Below are positions 1 to 8,200 of a stretch of DNA of 64,000 bases, piece after piece. A program made the position numbers and the translations under genes. The stretch is from an uncultured Phycisphaerales bacterium. Lineage in GTDB: Bacteria > Planctomycetota > Phycisphaerae > Sedimentisphaerales > Anaerobacaceae. Positions within the stretch are counted from its first letter, which is position 1. Each line of letters starts with the position of its first letter. The notes below the pieces were generated by a model. The model was not told where the DNA came from and made no database searches. It saw only the letters and a list, made by a program, of their open reading frames with translations. Location of the stretch: NCBI GenBank assembly GCA_903857265.1, contig CAIODZ010000011.1, positions 1 to 64,000 of the forward strand, given 5' to 3'.

Positions 1-763
1 CTCCTCGCTCGTCTAATTTCTCAATCAGCCGAATCCGGTCGCGAAGCATCCCCGCCTTTTCGTAATCCATCCCCGCCGATGCTTCTTCCATTTCATTTTT
101 AAGCTGCCGCAGCACCGTTGCCCGTTTCGATTGCAGGAACTTAATGAGGTCTTTGATGATTGTTTTGTATTCCGCCTTCTCGATTCTCGCCCCGCACGGT
201 GCGACGCACTGGTTTATGCTGTGTAATAAACACGGTCTGAAAAACTGCCTCTTTTCATCGTCCGCCCTTATATCCAGCGTGCAGCTCCTGAATTTGAATA
301 TTTTTTGCAGTTCCACGAATACCGCCCGCAAATCCTTCGCGCTCGCGAAAGGCCCAAACAGGCGTTTCCCCTTCGCCCGCGGCTTGCGCGTTATATACAC
401 GCCCGCAAAATCATCGCCCGTCGTAATCTCTAAGTATGGAAACGTCTTGTCGTCAAGCAGGTCGGAATTATACGCGGGCTGTATGTCCTTTATCAGCCGC
501 GCCTCCTTGAGCATCGCGTCAACTTCCGTTTCCGTCTCGATGTAATCCACCGTCTCGACCTTATTGAGCATCTCGACAATCTTTGGCCCGCGCGTCTCCA
601 TTATATCGCTGCCTGCTTGGAAGTAGCTCGCCACCCGCGACCGCAGGTTTTTCGCCTTGCCTATATACAAGACCTCCTCCCTGGCCCCTTTCATAAAATA
701 CAACCCCGGCCCCGTCGGAAACGTTTGTATTTTTTCCCGTATATTTTTTAGTTTATCATTCAT
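1..763 (-). CDS. uvrC: Excinuclease ABC subunit C, N-terminal part (runs off the left edge)
   Basis: This is the first 254 residues of the UvrC nuclease subunit of nucleotide excision repair, which incises damaged DNA on both sides of a lesion together with UvrB. The ATG at 763 opens a GIY-YIG domain (about residues 14-95, with GPGLYFM then VLYIGKAKNLRSR), followed by the UvrC middle region with a Cys cluster (CLLHSINQCVAPC). The UVR helical hairpin that binds UvrB begins near residue 220 (NEMEEASAGMDYEKA, RDRIRLIEKL). The C-terminal RNase H-like nuclease and HhH domains lie outside the window. The frame is intact over the visible part. Confidence 0.95.
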   Translation of the reverse strand, partial: MNDKLKNIREKIQTFPTGPGLYFMKGAREEVLYIGKAKNLRSRVASYFQAGSDIMETRGPKIVEMLNKVETVDYIETETEVDAMLKEARLIKDIQPAYNSDLLDDKTFPYLEITTGDDFAGVYITRKPRAKGKRLFGPFASAKDLRAVFVELQKIFKFRSCTLDIRADDEKRQFFRPCLLHSINQCVAPCGARIEKAEYKTIIKDLIKFLQSKRATVLRQLKNEMEEASAGMDYEKAGMLRDRIRLIEKLDERG

Positions 764-901
764 ACTTCAATCTGCTTGCCACGGCGTAGCCCCTTGGGCG
801 AAGCCGGGTATCTGTTCGCGTATCGATTTCATTTCACCCATACTTCTAATCATTGTAGTTTTACGCGGCATTATACGAAAGGTTTTTTATGTGGGCTGCC
901 T

Positions 902-949
902 GCCCTTCGTAGCGCAGCGAAGAAGGGTCATTCCCGCGGAAGCGGGAAT
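902..949. repeat. Short palindromic intergenic element
   Basis: An 8-bp perfect stem, ATTCCCGC at 930-937 and GCGGGAAT at 942-949, closes a GGAA tetraloop. A second weaker inverted repeat, CCCTTCG with CGAAGAAGGG, lies just before it. It sits in the uvrC upstream gap with no T-run, so it is more REP-like than a terminator. The rest of 764-989 is low-complexity DNA (AATCTGAAATTTTAAATC type) with no gene seen. Confidence 0.55.
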
Positions 950-989
950 CCAGGTTTTCTCAAATCTGAAATTTTAAATCTCAAATCCT

Positions 990-1111
990 TCGCGAGGTAC
1001 GCTCAACCTTAAACCGCTGCCTTGCCGGTGGCGTGCATATCTGATATTCTGCTCAAATACCTTGAGCCGACAACCACCAAAAAACAAGGCGAAAAGGCAG
1101 GCAAAAAAATG
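990..1111 (+). repeat. 122-bp leader repeat, copy 1
   Basis: This stretch runs from TCGCGAGGTACG to the ATG of the next gene and recurs at 2194-2316 in front of another small gene. The two copies differ by 14 substitutions, all transitions, plus one 1-nt indel. Each can fold a hairpin near its middle: CGCTGCC/GGTGGCG here, CACTGGC/GCCGGTG in copy 2. Both end in the same AAGGCGAAAAGGCAGG-type ribosome-binding region. It may be a mobile promoter/leader or a structured RNA leader; which one is inference. Confidence 0.75.
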
Positions 1112-1501
1112 AACAACGGAAAACCTAAAATTAGCACTGAAAGGGCCCGTAGAATTCTTAGAATACACCATTGGGTTTACTTTGTCATTCTTGCAGTAGG
1201 AGTGCCGGCTATTGTTATAGCCGTTGAGGGCTATCGTAGTGTTTGGGAAGTTATATTTCTCTTTGGATTATGTGCTTTATTAGCTTGGTCATTATATTGG
1301 ACTAATTGGGTTAACTCTGTCATTCTTGCAGTAGTAGGGCCGGCTATTTTTATAGCCATTGGTGGCTATCGTAGCGTTTGGGAAGTTATAATTCTCTTTG
1401 GATGTTTTGGTTTTATCGTTTGGTTGGAGTGGTTTTCTTTGTGGGCTAAAAAAACAATTTCCGAAGAATTTTTTGAAGAGTGTGATGAAGATAAAAAATA
1501 G
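1109..1501 (+). CDS. Small multi-spanning membrane protein with an internal duplication
   Basis: The 130-residue product is not recognised. After a short basic N-terminus (STERARRILRIHH) it has about four hydrophobic segments and an acidic tail (EEFFEECDEDKK). Two 45-residue-spaced repeats are visible: FVILAVGVPAIVIAVEGYRS and SVILAVVGPAIFIAIGGYRS, each followed by VWEVI. The ATG at 1109 is preferred because the repeated leader ends there with an AGGCAGG ribosome-binding site; the frame is also open back to a TTG at 1022. Base composition is AT-rich compared with uvrC, which suggests acquired DNA. The only functional clue is the neighbouring HEPN-family gene. Confidence 0.6.
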   Translation: MNNGKPKISTERARRILRIHHWVYFVILAVGVPAIVIAVEGYRSVWEVIFLFGLCALLAWSLYWTNWVNSVILAVVGPAIFIAIGGYRSVWEVIILFGCFGFIVWLEWFSLWAKKTISEEFFEECDEDKK

Positions 1502-1570
1502 GATGAGCTTAAGGGGGCTTGGTTGCGTAGCCAAGCGTTTAATATGGTAAATGTCGGTCAAGGGATTTTA

Positions 1571-2152
1571 ATGAACATGACAAATACAAACCCACTAAAC
1601 ACGCCGCGAACCCTGGATGAGCAACGCCGCGAATTTGCGCAGCGTCGTTTTCTGGCGATGCCTCTGGCTGGAGCGGTTGCCTGGACGATCGTCGGCGTGG
1701 CGGGCGCTTTTCTAACGCCCGGCTTGGAGGTCTGGGTGCTCTTTGGAGCCATCGGTTCCATCCTCTATCTGGGCATGTTCTTCTCCCGCTTTACGGGGGA
1801 GAATTTCTTAGACAAGCAGCGGCCCAAAAACGTGTTCGATGGGCTGTTTCTGCGCACCGTCGGCGAGGCGGTGCTGGTTTTCGCCATCGCTATTCCCTTC
1901 TTTCGTGCGGACTACACCTCGTTGCCTTTGTCGGTTGGCATCCTCAGTGGTTTGATGTGGCTGCCGTTCTCTTGGATTATCGAACATTGGATCGGCACTT
2001 TCCACACCTTGGCGCGCACAGCCCTCGTGACAGCAAGCTGGTATTTGTTCCCAGGTTTCCGCTTCATCGCAGTGCCGGCAGTGATCGTAGCCATTTACGC
2101 AGTGACTATCGTTGTCCTTGAAACACGCTGGCGGCGCATCCACCGCGCCTAA
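1571..2152 (+). CDS. DUF7010-like membrane protein, probable integron-cassette gene
   Basis: The 193-residue product has a soluble N-terminus with LDEQRREFAQRRFLAMPLAG and about six hydrophobic segments ending in a basic tail (ETRWRRIHRA). It resembles the DUF7010 family of small membrane proteins of unknown function; this is recognition by eye. The gene is visibly GC-richer than the genes on either side. Its TAA stop lies inside GCCTAAC (2147-2153), the usual arrangement where a cassette gene runs into its attC site. The ATG at 1571 follows AAGGG; a second in-frame ATG lies at 1577. Confidence 0.65.
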   Translation: MNMTNTNPLNTPRTLDEQRREFAQRRFLAMPLAGAVAWTIVGVAGAFLTPGLEVWVLFGAIGSILYLGMFFSRFTGENFLDKQRPKNVFDGLFLRTVGEAVLVFAIAIPFFRADYTSLPLSVGILSGLMWLPFSWIIEHWIGTFHTLARTALVTASWYLFPGFRFIAVPAVIVAIYAVTIVVLETRWRRIHRA

Positions 2153-2186
2153 CAAGTCGCCGGAGCCAACCGTCGTTTCACGGCGG
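2147..2186 (+). other. Half attC-like recombination site
   Basis: GCCTAAC at 2147-2153 matches the RYYYAAC core of integron attC sites exactly. It is followed by AAGTCGCCGGAGCC, resembling the L-type box of many cassette attC sites, and by a central palindrome (CCGTCG at 2170-2175 pairing with CGGCGG at 2181-2186). The matching right half ending in GTTRRRY is not present; leader repeat copy 2 begins 8 nt later. The site therefore looks truncated. No integrase gene is in the window. Confidence 0.5.
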
Positions 2187-2193
2187 ATTGCAA

Positions 2194-2316
2194 TCGCGAG
2201 GTATGCTTAATCTTAAACCACTGGCCTTGCCGGTGGCGTGTATATCTGATACTCTGCTCAAATGCTTCGGGCTGACAATCACCAAAAAACAAGGCGAAAA
2301 GGCAGGTGAAAAAATG
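2194..2316 (+). repeat. 123-bp leader repeat, copy 2
   Basis: This is the second copy of the leader described at 990-1111, one base longer, and it also ends exactly at a start codon. Its hairpin CACTGGC-CTT-GCCGGTG is a 7-bp stem with one G-T pair. It starts just after the half attC-like site, so the repeats bracket the cassette-like gene. Confidence 0.75.
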
Positions 2317-2667
2317 ACGAACCAAGAAATTCAGCAAAACAAGCAAAAACTACATAACATTCAAACACAACCTCCGGACGATGAACAAACAAAACAAATA
2401 ATAACTTTAGCTGAAGAAATTGGAGCTTCTATACCTCATTGGATTGTGAGTGGGGACTCAAGCAGCAGAAATATCATCAACCAAATCAGTTCAAACATTC
2501 ATACAGTGTTGCAAACTGAATCTATGCTAAATGCTTGTGTTTCTGCCGAACAATCTTGTGAGTTGGCAAAACAATCTTCTATTACTGCAAAATGGGCTTG
2601 TATATGGGCGGCGGTAGCGGCAATAGCAGCTTGTATTAGTATTGCTTTATCCTTGTTTATGAAATAA
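2314..2667 (+). CDS. Small protein with soluble N-terminus and C-terminal membrane anchor
   Basis: The 117-residue product is not recognised. The first 90 residues are polar and Gln/Ser-rich, with probable helices (QEIQQNKQKLHNIQ and ESMLNACVSAEQSCELAKQ). The C-terminus is a single transmembrane helix (WACIWAAVAAIAACISIALS) ending FMK, so the domain probably faces the cytoplasm. The leader repeat supplies the ribosome-binding site. The HEPN-like gene starts only 17 bp downstream, so the two are probably cotranscribed and may work together. Confidence 0.6.
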   Translation: MTNQEIQQNKQKLHNIQTQPPDDEQTKQIITLAEEIGASIPHWIVSGDSSSRNIINQISSNIHTVLQTESMLNACVSAEQSCELAKQSSITAKWACIWAAVAAIAACISIALSLFMK

Positions 2668-2684
2668 AAAGGCAAGGTGAGCGT

Positions 2685-3398
2685 ATGAGCGAAGGAGAAA
2701 AAGACCATTCAGAATCCCCAAAAGATAACGGTGAACTTCGAAAGAAGTGGAAAGAATGGATTGACAAGATAGGGCATGATTTGGGCGACCTTCTAATTAG
2801 CCAAGATATTCTAAAAGAAGTTTCTCAGATTGTTGCTTCAAACAAGCGAATTCAATCTTCCCCGTTCTTTTTTACATGGATTCAAAATAACTATGTGGAC
2901 AGCATAGTAGTCGGTCTTGGACGACTCAACGACCATGATAACAGGACCATTTCATTACACAACTTGATTAAAGAAATAGTGTTAAATCCTGAAGTTATTA
3001 CTCGTGACTACTTTGTTTCAAGATATCCGAAATGGATGCAAGACGCGGGGATAGCCAACAACGATTTCAATAAATTTGCTGATGAGGATGAGCAGTTTCT
3101 GAGCAAAGACAGGTTGCTGACAGACTTAAAACTACTTGATGATGAGACAAAGCAAATAAAGGTTTTTCGAGACCAATGGGTAGCTCATTTTGACAAGATA
3201 CGAGCAATCGAGCAACTGCCTAAATTTAAAGACGTGGAACATGCTTTGGAGTTATTGGATAATATCTTCTGCCAATACTACATGTTGGTTGATGGAGCTG
3301 GTATGTCCACTGCGAAGCCATCACTTAATTTTGACTGGAAAGAAGTCCTAAGGCACCCTTGGATTGATAAGGCTAAAGACGAAAACGATTGTGAGTAG
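2685..3398 (+). CDS. AbiU2/HEPN-like protein
   Basis: The 237-residue product resembles the HEPN/AbiU2 family, helical proteins found in abortive-infection and toxin-antitoxin settings where active members are ribonucleases. The visible support is an all-helical composition and an Arg-x5-His motif, RDQWVAH (R162, H168), fitting the HEPN Rx4-6H consensus in its usual late position. No nucleotidyltransferase partner is nearby, so it is not a classic MNT-HEPN pair; the upstream membrane-anchored protein is its only obvious partner. AT-rich composition and isolation from housekeeping genes suggest horizontal gain. A defence role is inference from family. Confidence 0.65.
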   Translation: MSEGEKDHSESPKDNGELRKKWKEWIDKIGHDLGDLLISQDILKEVSQIVASNKRIQSSPFFFTWIQNNYVDSIVVGLGRLNDHDNRTISLHNLIKEIVLNPEVITRDYFVSRYPKWMQDAGIANNDFNKFADEDEQFLSKDRLLTDLKLLDDETKQIKVFRDQWVAHFDKIRAIEQLPKFKDVEHALELLDNIFCQYYMLVDGAGMSTAKPSLNFDWKEVLRHPWIDKAKDENDCE

Positions 3399-3519
3399 TG
3401 GGAATAACCGGGGACAGTTAACTATTATTTATGGTCTAAACATCCTAACGATAACGTTAATCAGCATCTAAACCTTTTGTGCTTTTTTGTGGCGTAATCC
3501 CTCAACTCAACACTTAACA

Positions 3520-4101
3520 CTAAAAACTCAACACTCTTAGGATGATCGCCCTGCTCCCAAAGACCTTCGGCCCTTTTTCACACTTGAATCCCATCGATAT
3601 TGCCGTGGCGATGCTTTCCTCGAATGCCTTTTTACCTACGTGAAAATTCGGCTCTATGATTAAAATCAGGCCTCCCGGCTTCAAAATAGACTTTATCTCC
3701 CGTAAAAACCCTTCCTGGCTTGGAACCTCGTGGAGAACATAAAACACCAGGACAAAATCGACCTTTTCATTAACTCCAATCTTGTCCTCTCCGCACTTAT
3801 GCAGTTTTATTATCGCCTTATTGCTCTCATTGAGTTTGCTTTTGACTTTTTCGAGCATCCCGTCCTGCAAATCCGCCGCGATGACCTTCCCGCTTTTGCC
3901 AACCATATCTGCCATCGCGATAGAGAATACCCCTGGCCCGCAGCCGACGTCTAATACGGTCATTCCTTCTTTAACAAGGCCGTTAAAAATTTTCCTCGGA
4001 TTATGAATCCATCTCCTGAAAAAATTATCAAGGACCCACGTTAATCCGACCGGGCATACCCTGTTAAATAGCAGGAATCCTTTCTGATGTTTTTCCGCCA
4101 T
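3520..4101 (-). CDS. Class I SAM-dependent methyltransferase
   Basis: The 193-residue protein has a Rossmann-type methyltransferase fold. Motif I (VLDVGCGPG) is near residue 50, an acidic residue ends strand 2 (VIAADLQ), and motif IV/post-I is seen as VDFVLVFYVLHEV. The N-terminal CPVGLTWVLDNFFRRWIHNP resembles membrane-associated ubiE/arsenite-type small methyltransferases, but the substrate cannot be told. It is monocistronic, flanked by low-complexity gaps on both sides. The ATG at 4101 follows a weak GAAAGGCAAA ribosome-binding region. Confidence 0.8.
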   Translation of the reverse strand: MAEKHQKGFLLFNRVCPVGLTWVLDNFFRRWIHNPRKIFNGLVKEGMTVLDVGCGPGVFSIAMADMVGKSGKVIAADLQDGMLEKVKSKLNESNKAIIKLHKCGEDKIGVNEKVDFVLVFYVLHEVPSQEGFLREIKSILKPGGLILIIEPNFHVGKKAFEESIATAISMGFKCEKGPKVFGSRAIILRVLSF

Positions 4102-4191
4102 AATTCATTTGCCTTTCTATTTATGCCTGCTTGGTTAATCGCCCATTTTAATTTAATTAGATGACATCCGCATCCTAATTCATAAATCAGC

Positions 4192-4290
4192 AATTGACGC
4201 GAAGCGTCATCCCCGAGTGCTACTTACTTGACTTGAAACAGGGGACCCATTTTTTAATCCGCAATCTGCAATCCGAAATCCGCAATCAGT
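4192..4290. repeat. Dispersed GACGC-hairpin element followed by AATCCGCAATC repeats, copy 1
   Basis: AATTGACGC-GAA-GCGTC forms a 5-bp hairpin and is followed by ATCCCCGAG, about 30 nt of spacer, AACAGGGGACCCATT and an AATCCGCAATC series. The same order of blocks recurs at 49318-49399. The tail is a degenerate roughly 10-nt periodic repeat. The gap 4102-4360 otherwise holds no gene. Confidence 0.6.
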
Positions 4291-4360
4291 GTTTTCTTCT
4301 CACTTCTAACTTCTCAATTCTAACTTTGCTCCTTCGCGTCTAAATGTTAAAATCCCCTAT

Positions 4361-5005
4361 ATGCCCAACAAGATAGAACTAAGGCCAGGCCAAACCGTTC
4401 TTTTCATCGGCGACAGCATCACCGACGCCGACAGAAACAGCCACGTCTATAAGCCCTTCGGCTTCGGCTACGTCAACTTCGTCGCCAATTCCCTCTTAGG
4501 CAAATACCCAACATACAACCTTGATATCCTCAACACCGGAATCTCAGGCAATACCATCCGCGACCTCAAATCCCGCTGGCAAAAAGATTGCCTCGACCAC
4601 AACCCCGACATCCTCAGCATCATGATTGGCGTTAACGACGTCTGGCGGCAGTTCGCCACCGAAGACCAATTGCCTTACGCCGTTCCGCTCGACGAATATG
4701 AAACTACTTACCGCCACCTTCTTACACTTGCGAAACAAAAATGTAACAGCCAACTTGTGATATGCGAGCCGTTTATGTTCTGCGATGACTTTAACAACCC
4801 TGTGTTCGCTCATCTTCGCACGTTTGTCGAAGTTGTTCGTTGCATTGCCGCCGAATTCAACGCTTGTTTGGTTCCTTTGCAAAAGGCAATCGATGAGCGT
4901 ATAAAGGAAGTTCCGCCCAAAAACTGGTCGGCTGATTCCGTTCATCCCGAAATTTGGGCGCATGCCTGGCTCGCGCAACAGTGGTTAATCGCTACTGGTC
5001 TATAG
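4361..5005 (+). CDS. SGNH/GDSL-family hydrolase
   Basis: The 214-residue protein has the blocks of SGNH esterases: block I GDSIT (nucleophile S19), block II with Gly in TGISGNTIRDL, block III GVNDVW with the oxyanion-hole Asn, and block V DSVHP (D192, H195). It has no signal peptide, so it is probably cytoplasmic. Members hydrolyse ester bonds in acylated sugars or lipids, but the substrate cannot be told. It stands alone upstream of nrdJ, and no clear Shine-Dalgarno precedes the ATG. Confidence 0.85.
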   Translation: MPNKIELRPGQTVLFIGDSITDADRNSHVYKPFGFGYVNFVANSLLGKYPTYNLDILNTGISGNTIRDLKSRWQKDCLDHNPDILSIMIGVNDVWRQFATEDQLPYAVPLDEYETTYRHLLTLAKQKCNSQLVICEPFMFCDDFNNPVFAHLRTFVEVVRCIAAEFNACLVPLQKAIDERIKEVPPKNWSADSVHPEIWAHAWLAQQWLIATGL

Positions 5006-5161
5006 GAATTTTCTTTTATTTGAAAAATTTTTTCGCCCATAGCTTTCGCTGTAATAAAGAGATATGAAAAGCGCGCAAAAAAATGATGAAAAAATCGTTA
5101 ATTTGCTCTTTACACCATATCGAAATCCCGTTAACCTGTCGATACTAATTTTGCGGGCGTT

Positions 5162-5207
5162 ACACTATATATGGTATTATTTTGCCCGCCTTAACAACAT
5201 ATTGTAT
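5162..5207 (+). promoter_or_regulatory. Tandem NrdR boxes upstream of nrdJ
   Basis: Box 1 (ACACTATATATGGTAT, 5162-5177) matches the NrdR consensus acaCwAtATaTwGtgt at 14 of 16 positions. Box 2 (core CAACATATTG, 5195-5204) matches at about 12. The two are 30 bp apart, about three helical turns, as expected for paired NrdR boxes. GCGGGC (5153-5158) and GCCCGC (5184-5189) flank box 1. NrdR represses ribonucleotide reductase genes when dATP is abundant. The consensus is known; the site assignment is mine. Confidence 0.8.
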
Positions 5208-5255
5208 ATTTAATAATCCCCGCCTTTTGGGCGGATTTTGCATGGAGGCGTTATA

Positions 5256-8200
5256 ATGGCTGCTTCGTTCAACCCTGATAATCCTTTCAAAAACACTCAA
5301 TCGAACAGGCCGATGGGCAAAACTGTCCCCGTTTCGTCTAACTTCAATCGCGGTATGAAGATAGAGCAGTGCTTCTCTGCCCCGGGCGTTCACCCGTTCG
5401 ACGAGTTGCAATGGGAAAAGCGCTCCGCCAAAATTACCAACGACACAGGCGAGGCCGTCTTCGAGCAAAACGATATCGAAGTCCCGACCTCCTGGAGTCA
5501 ATTGGCCACCAAGGTTGTCTCCAGCAAATATTTTTACGGTGACATCGAATCAGGCCGGCGCGAAAACTCCGTCAAGCAATTAGTCCACCGTGTCTGCCGC
5601 ACAATAGCGGACCGCGGCAAACACGATGGGTACTTCGCTTCCGACGCTGACGCGGAAATCTTCTATAACGAATTGACCTGGCTCTGCGTCAACCAGTGCG
5701 GCGCGTTCAATTCCCCCGTCTGGTTCAACGTGGGCCTTTACGATGTTTATGGCATCGAAGGCGGCTCGCATAACTATCGCTGGGACCCCCGGCACAGCGA
5801 GGCCATCCCCTGCGAGAACTCTTACGAATATCCGCAGGCCTCCGCCTGTTTCATCCAGTCCGTCAAGGACTCAATGGAAGACATAATGCGCCTCGCCACG
5901 AGCGAAGCGATGCTCTTCAAACACGGCTCAGGGACAGGGACAGACCTTTCAACGCTGCGCAGCTCCAAGGAAAAACTTTCAGGCGGCGGCAAACCTTCAG
6001 GACCCCTCAGCTTTATGCGCGTTTACGACCAGATTGCAGCGGTAATCAAATCGGGCGGCAAAACTCGCCGCGCCGCCAAAATGCAGTCAATGAAAGTTAC
6101 TCATCCTGACATCAAAGAATTTATCACCTGCAAAACCGAGGAAGAAAAAAAGGCATGGGCCCTCATCGAAGCGGGCTACACGGGCGACCACAATGCCGAG
6201 GCCTATAATAGCGTAATGTTCCAGAACTCCAATTTCTCGGTTCGCGTAACCGACGAATTTATGGAAGCCGTCGAAAAAGACGCCAAGTGGGCCACCTACG
6301 CCGTAACCAATGGCCAGAAAATCGAAGAGCACAACGCCCGTGAGCTTATGACCCTTATCGCCGAAGGCACACGTCTCTGCGGCGACCCCGGCATCCAGTA
6401 CGACAGCACCATCAACCGCTGGCATACCTGCCCCATTTCGGGGCGTATTAACGCCTCCAATCCGTGCAGCGAATATATGTTCGTCGATGATTCCGCCTGC
6501 AACCTCGCCTCGCTCAACCTGATGAAATTCCTCAAAGAAGACGGCACATTCGACATTTCCGCATTCAAAAAGGCAGTCCGCCTGTTCATTATCGCACAGG
6601 AAATCCTCGTCGATAACGGCTCATACCCCGATAAGGCAATCGCAATCAACAGTCATCTTTTCCGCCCCCTCGGCCTCGGCTATGCCAATCTTGGCTCGTT
6701 GGTTATGGCTTTGGCGCTTCCTTACGACTCCGACCAGGCGAGAGCCCTTGCTGCCGCCATTAGCGCGATTATGACAGGCGCCGCCTATACCGTCAGTGCC
6801 GAAATCGCCTCCGTAAAGGGCGCATTCGACGAATTTTCCAAAAACGCCGAATCAATGCTCAAAGTCATAAATATGCACAGGCAGCACGCCTCCTCCATCC
6901 CCGAATCGCATTGCTCAGCTTATCTCCGCAATGCCGCGAAGGATGTCTGGGACGAGGCCTTCGACGCCGGCTCAAAAACCGGCTACCGAAATGCCCAGGT
7001 TACCGTCCTCGCCCCCACCGGCACAATCGGCTTCCTTATGGATTGCGCCACAACGGGTATCGAGCCGGATATCGCTCTGGTAAAATACAAACTCCTCGCG
7101 GGCGGCGGTATGCTCAAACTTGTCAATAACACCGTTGGTATGGCCCTTGAACGACTCGGCTACAGCGCAGACGAAATAAAATCAATCGCCGATTACATCG
7201 ACGAAAAAGAAACCATCGAAGGCGCCCAAAAGTTCAATACCCAGCATTTAGCCATCTTCGACTGTGCCTTCAAGCCCCGCAACGGCAAACGTTATATTCA
7301 CTATCTTGCCCATATTAAAATGATGGCCGCCGTCCAGCCCTTCATCACCGGCGCCATCAGCAAGACCATAAATATGCCCAAAGAAGCGACCACCGATGAA
7401 ATCGCCTCCGCTTATATGCAGGGCTGGAAACTGGGCCTTAAGGCCATCGCCATTTACCGCGATGGTTCCAAGATGCTGCAACCCGTCTCCACCAAAAATC
7501 ACAAAGATAAAAGCAAGGATAAAGTCGCTGTCGCCCCAGCCAGACCTTACAGGCATCGTCTCGCGGACACTCGCCACAGCATTACTCACAAATTCTCCGT
7601 CGCCAACCACGAGGGCTACCTCACCGTCGGCCTCTACGAAGACGGCCAGCCCGGCGAACTCTTCATCACCATGGCAAAAGAGGGCTCCACCGTCGGCGGC
7701 CTTATGGACGTCATTGGAACTTGCACGTCGATGGCGCTTCAGTATGGCGTGCCATTGGTTACGCTGGTGGATAAGTTCAGGCACGCTCGTTTCGAGCCGG
7801 CGGGAATGACCTCGAACAGGGATATCCCGTTCGCCAAAAGCGTAATCGATTACATCTTCTGCTGGATGGGCTGCCAGTTCATCCCGGGCTACGCGGAACG
7901 TAATACCCCGGACCGGACCGCGACAGCAGGGGGCGAGAATAAGAACGTTACTACCGCCCGCCAGGTCGTAGAAAAGACCCGCGACCTTGCCCAGAAAATT
8001 GCTGAAGTCAAAGCTGAAGTTAAAGAGGCCAAAATCAAAGCCGACGAGGATGACGAAGATAACTGCGAGGAAACGACAAAGCCCTCGCGTATTGTCGAGA
8101 TACCTAATAAGCCCGCCAACAGGTTAGAGGGCTTAAGGGCGATGGTAACTGCCGGCTCAACGGAAAAAGCGGACGGCACAAAGGCCGACGCCGCGGTTAT

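Noticed and set aside
990-1111. Leader repeat as a protein-coding N-terminal extension of both small genes
   Set aside because: The frame is open in both copies, but many changes alter the protein and a ribosome-binding site lies just before the ATG; left as an alternative in the findings.
5111-5126. A third NrdR box at TACACCATATCG
   Set aside because: Only about half of the consensus matches and the 50-bp spacing to box 1 does not fit the pair.
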